Shown here piece by piece: positions 61,345-64,000 of a DNA stretch of 64,000 nucleotides. The stretch lies in NCBI RefSeq assembly GCF_021391535.1, contig NZ_CP090066.1, positions 1,873,501 to 1,937,500 on the forward strand. Direction: 5' to 3'. The DNA comes from Aurantimonas sp. HBX-1 (GTDB lineage Bacteria; Pseudomonadota; Alphaproteobacteria; Rhizobiales; Rhizobiaceae). Position 1 is the stretch's first letter, and each line of letters opens with the position of its first letter. A program made the translations under genes and the position numbers. The notes beneath the pieces were generated by a model that saw only the letters and a program-made list of their open reading frames with translations, was not told where the DNA came from and did no database searches.

Positions 61345-63810
61345 TCAGAAGCGCGAGGAGAAGCCGAACGAGAACTCCTGGGTCTCGTCGAAATCTTCCT
61401 TCATGAAGGGATGGGCGTAGTTGACCCGCAGCGGACCGAAGGGCGACGCCCAGATCAGGCCGACACCCGCCGAGGCGCGCAACTCTGCATCGGTGCCGAC
61501 GACGCCGTTCTCACCCTCGAACTCCGAGCCCCAGAGCGAACCGGCATCGGCGAAGACCGCACCGCGGAAGCCGAGGTCGCGCGAGATCAGCGGCAGCGGG
61601 AATGTCGCTTCCGCCGAGGCGTTCGCGAAGTTCGTGCCGCCGATCGACACGCCGTTCTGCCGTGGGCCGATGCCCTTGTACTCGAAGCCCCGGACGATGT
61701 CCTGGCCCTTGAAGAAGCTGTCGAACACACGCAGCCCGTCGCCGCCGAGAGTCGAGACGTTACCGCCGCCCCCGCTCACCGAACCGATGACGTCGAACTC
61801 CTCGTTCAGCAGATGGAAGTAGCTGCCCTTGCCCGTCGTCTTGATGAAGTTGGCATCGCCGCCGAGGCCTGCGAATTCCTGCCCGGCCTGAAGGAAGAAG
61901 CCGTCGCGGGGATCGCGGGCATTGTCGAGGGTGCTGTAGGTCAGCGAGTAGGAGACCGACGAGGTCACATACGGGCTGTCGCAGATCGCCTCGTTGATGA
62001 TCGGGGAATCCGTGTAGAGGGGCGCAGAAACGCCGACAGGAGGAGTGGTGTTCGGCTCCACCTGGTTACCAACCGGGTTCGGATCGCCGCAGGTGCTGAA
62101 CGTCTCGACGTAGTTTTCGTCACCTGGATTCACATTGTTGATGTCGGTGATGAAGAAGCCGTTGTCGTCGCCGAACTTCTCCTGCTTGTAGTTGTACGCC
62201 AACTGGGCCGTGAGGTCCTCGGTGATCGGTGCGGCGATGCGGACGTCGCCGCCGGTGCGCTCGGTGTCATAGTCCCCCGAGGAACTCGTGGCGTGATAGA
62301 CGTCGAAGCCGGCTGCCAGACGGCGGCCGAGGAAATACGGCTCGGTGAACGACAGCGTGTAGTTGCGCGTGTCCTGACCGAAGCCGGCCGAGACCTTGAT
62401 GAACTGGCCGCGGCCGAGGAAATTGCGCTCGGTGACGCCGATCTCGGCGACCGGACCTTCGCTTTCGCCGCCGGTCGTGTAGCCGCCGCCGACGGAGAGT
62501 TCGCCGGTGGCTTTCTCGACGACGTCAACGATGACGATCACCCGGTCGGGCTCGGCACCCGGCGCGGTCGAGATCGAGACGGTCTCGAAGAACTGCAGGT
62601 CCTCGAGGCGCTGCTTGGCGCGCTGCACCAGCACCTGGTTGAAGGCGTCGCCTTCCGAGACGTCGAACTCGCGCCGGATGACGTAGTCGCGCGTCTTGGT
62701 GTTGCCGCGGATCTCGATGCGCTCGACATAGGCGCGGGGCCCCTGGTCGATGACGTAGTCGATGGCGATCGTGCGGTTGGTGAAGTCGCGGTCGCCGCGC
62801 GGCGTGACCTGGGCGAAGGCAAAGCCGGCATTGGCCACGCGGTTGGTCAGGTTGACGAGCGTGTCCTCGACCTTCTTCGCGCTGTAGACCTCGCCCGGCT
62901 CCGTCTCCAGCTCGCTGTAGAGCGACTGGGTGTCAATGCCCGGCACGCTGCTGTCGATGGCGACGTCGCCGAAGGTGTAGCGCTCGCCCTCGTCCACCGT
63001 CACCGTGATGAAGTAGGCATTCTGCGCCGGGTCGAGCTCGGCGACCGAGGACACGATGCGGAAATCGGCGAAGCCGCGATTGTAATAGAAGCGACGCAGC
63101 GCTTCCTCGTCCGTGCGCAGCCGGTCTTCGGCATAGATGTCGTTGCGCTGGATGAAGCTGAGAATGCCGGATTCGCGCAGCGCGATCACCTGCTTCAGGC
63201 GCGCGTCACTGAAGGCGCTGTTGCCGACGAAGCTTATCGAGGCGATCTTGGTGCGGTCGCCTTCCTGGATGTTGAAGATGACGTTGACGCGGTTCTGGCC
63301 GATCGTCTGCGTGTTGACGCTGACGACGGCATCACTGCGGCCGATCGCCGTATAGGCATCGCGGATGGCCTGGACGTCGGCCTCGGTGGTCGCCGACGAA
63401 TAGGCGCCGCGCGGCGACGTCTGGACGGCGGCGATGAGCTGCTCGTCCTTGATCTTGGAGTTGCCCTGGAAGAGCACCTGGTTGACGATCTGGTTCTCGT
63501 CGACCTGGACCACCAGGGTACCGCCCGACTGGCTGATGCGCACGTCGGAGAAGAGGCCGGTGGAGAAGAGGCGCCGGACGGCCGCGTCCTGGTCGGCCTC
63601 GCTGACGTTCTGTCCCGGCGTTATCTGCATGAACCCGCGAACGGTATCCGCGTCGACCCGCTGATTGCCCCTCACCTCGATCCGATTGACCACGGCAGCC
63701 TGCGCAACACCAACCACGGAAAGCTGAGCACCGAGAGTCGTTGCAGCGAGAACGGTCGAAGAAAGCGCGATCGCCGAAGCAGCGCGCAGAATTTTCGTTC
63801 TAGCCATCAT
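61345..63810 (-). CDS. bamA: outer membrane assembly factor BamA
   Basis: Omp85 insertase for outer-membrane beta-barrels. 821 residues: signal peptide (to about residue 38, ending VGVAQAA), five POTRA domains (about 40-420, first VNRIEVRGNQRVDADTVRGF), then a 16-strand barrel (from about 430) with GGGYTTGGE, NFLGRGQ, VRGFEYKGIGPR and a C-terminal FSFGFSSRF ending in Phe. The extracellular loop about residues 590-650 is long and carries paired cysteines (CGDPN, ICDSPY). ATG 63810 is used because AGGTGG precedes it by 8 bases; GTG 63822 is possible. Confidence 0.97.
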   Translation of the reverse strand: MMARTKILRAASAIALSSTVLAATTLGAQLSVVGVAQAAVVNRIEVRGNQRVDADTVRGFMQITPGQNVSEADQDAAVRRLFSTGLFSDVRISQSGGTLVVQVDENQIVNQVLFQGNSKIKDEQLIAAVQTSPRGAYSSATTEADVQAIRDAYTAIGRSDAVVSVNTQTIGQNRVNVIFNIQEGDRTKIASISFVGNSAFSDARLKQVIALRESGILSFIQRNDIYAEDRLRTDEEALRRFYYNRGFADFRIVSSVAELDPAQNAYFITVTVDEGERYTFGDVAIDSSVPGIDTQSLYSELETEPGEVYSAKKVEDTLVNLTNRVANAGFAFAQVTPRGDRDFTNRTIAIDYVIDQGPRAYVERIEIRGNTKTRDYVIRREFDVSEGDAFNQVLVQRAKQRLEDLQFFETVSISTAPGAEPDRVIVIVDVVEKATGELSVGGGYTTGGESEGPVAEIGVTERNFLGRGQFIKVSAGFGQDTRNYTLSFTEPYFLGRRLAAGFDVYHATSSSGDYDTERTGGDVRIAAPITEDLTAQLAYNYKQEKFGDDNGFFITDINNVNPGDENYVETFSTCGDPNPVGNQVEPNTTPPVGVSAPLYTDSPIINEAICDSPYVTSSVSYSLTYSTLDNARDPRDGFFLQAGQEFAGLGGDANFIKTTGKGSYFHLLNEEFDVIGSVSGGGGNVSTLGGDGLRVFDSFFKGQDIVRGFEYKGIGPRQNGVSIGGTNFANASAEATFPLPLISRDLGFRGAVFADAGSLWGSEFEGENGVVGTDAELRASAGVGLIWASPFGPLRVNYAHPFMKEDFDETQEFSFGFSSRF

Positions 63811-64000
63811 AGGCTCAACCACCTTTTTATTTCCAAGTCGCAGCCTTCTGGCCGACGGACTCGTCGATGTCTTTTACCGGCTTCCCGGGTCCGTTCAAGC
63901 AAACTGGACCGACTCCGTTGAGGAATTGGAAAAGCCGTTGCAACAGAGCCACGGGCTTCATTGCCATGGTTAATTTTTCGCAAGTCCCCCAAGTCCCCCG
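63811..64000. other. upstream region of bamA to the window edge
   Basis: No gene is supported in these 190 bases. They contain the bamA ribosome site, AT-rich stretches, and at 63981-63998 a tandem repeat of the nine-base unit CAAGTCCCC. By gene order in relatives, rseP would be expected beyond the right edge on the same strand. Confidence 0.5.

Noticed and set aside
61189..63921. A 910-codon open frame antisense to bamA
   Set aside because: Long antisense frames are common in GC-rich DNA; the product is composition-driven with no domain, while bamA on the other strand is unmistakable.
63981..63998. Tandem nine-base repeat CAAGTCCCC at the right edge
   Set aside because: Only two units and cut off by the window end; too little to interpret.

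Overview
This 64 kb window is high-GC, densely packed core chromosome from an alphaproteobacterium of the Hyphomicrobiales (Rhizobiales). Three things point there: the gene orders dusB(nifR3)-ntrB-ntrC-ntrY-ntrX-trkA-hfq-hflX, eno-ftsB-pdhA-pdhB-pdhC-lpdA-lipA and bamA-lpxD-fabZ-lpxA-lpxI-lpxB-gltA; the fused ispDF gene; and direct-repeat LexA boxes (GAAC-N7-GAAC) rather than the enterobacterial palindrome. A finer assignment, perhaps Aurantimonadaceae, is only a guess. I see no rRNA, tRNA, insertion sequence, prophage, integrase or CRISPR array. The only accessory-like items are a toxin-antitoxin pair and one intergenic palindromic repeat.

Layout. 1-5.3 kb: 3' part of a CDF metal transporter, then ssb and uvrA diverging around a perfect LexA box, then a glutathione S-transferase-like gene. 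5.4-8.6 kb: a PIN toxin/Phd-type antitoxin pair, a DUF72 gene and the NAD(P)HX repair enzyme. 8.6-13.7 kb: glnB-glnA behind a sigma-54 type promoter, parE with a near-consensus LexA box, and a small exported protein. 13.7-19.4 kb: an alpha/beta hydrolase, an RhlE-like RNA helicase, hflX-hfq and trkA. 19.5-28.7 kb: the ntr cluster, dusB, ispDF and a stand-alone CinA domain. 28.7-37.8 kb: lipA, lpdA and the pyruvate dehydrogenase genes, with two unexpected small genes lodged among them. 38-45 kb: ftsB, eno, kdsA, a VOC protein, pyrG, secG, tpiA. 45-51.5 kb: ppiD-trpD-trpC-moaC-moeA, then lexA. 51.5-56.9 kb: comEC, gltX, gltA. 57-64 kb: the lipid A/outer-membrane operon bamA to lpxB.

How the genes work together. 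Two regulatory circuits are largely contained here. In the SOS circuit, LexA (50.7 kb) should repress itself and ssb/uvrA through perfect boxes, and possibly parE through a 7-of-8 box placed like the one at lexA. In the nitrogen circuit, NtrB/NtrC (24-26 kb) would act with sigma-54 on the -24/-12 promoter before glnB-glnA. The partner system NtrY/NtrX lies alongside, but its regulator lacks the GAFTGA sigma-54 contact loop that NtrC keeps. Metabolically, eno, the PDH complex with lipoate synthesis, and citrate synthase link glycolysis to the TCA cycle.

Most genes are ordinary and confidently named. The best leads for something new are an antitoxin that seems to carry two copies of the Phd-type segment next to a TAGCTA-N6-TAGCTA operator candidate, the SRPBCC gene between pdhB and pdhC, the unrecognised exported protein overlapping the end of pdhC, and an inverted repeat upstream of pdhA. 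I did not find a convincing large undescribed system.
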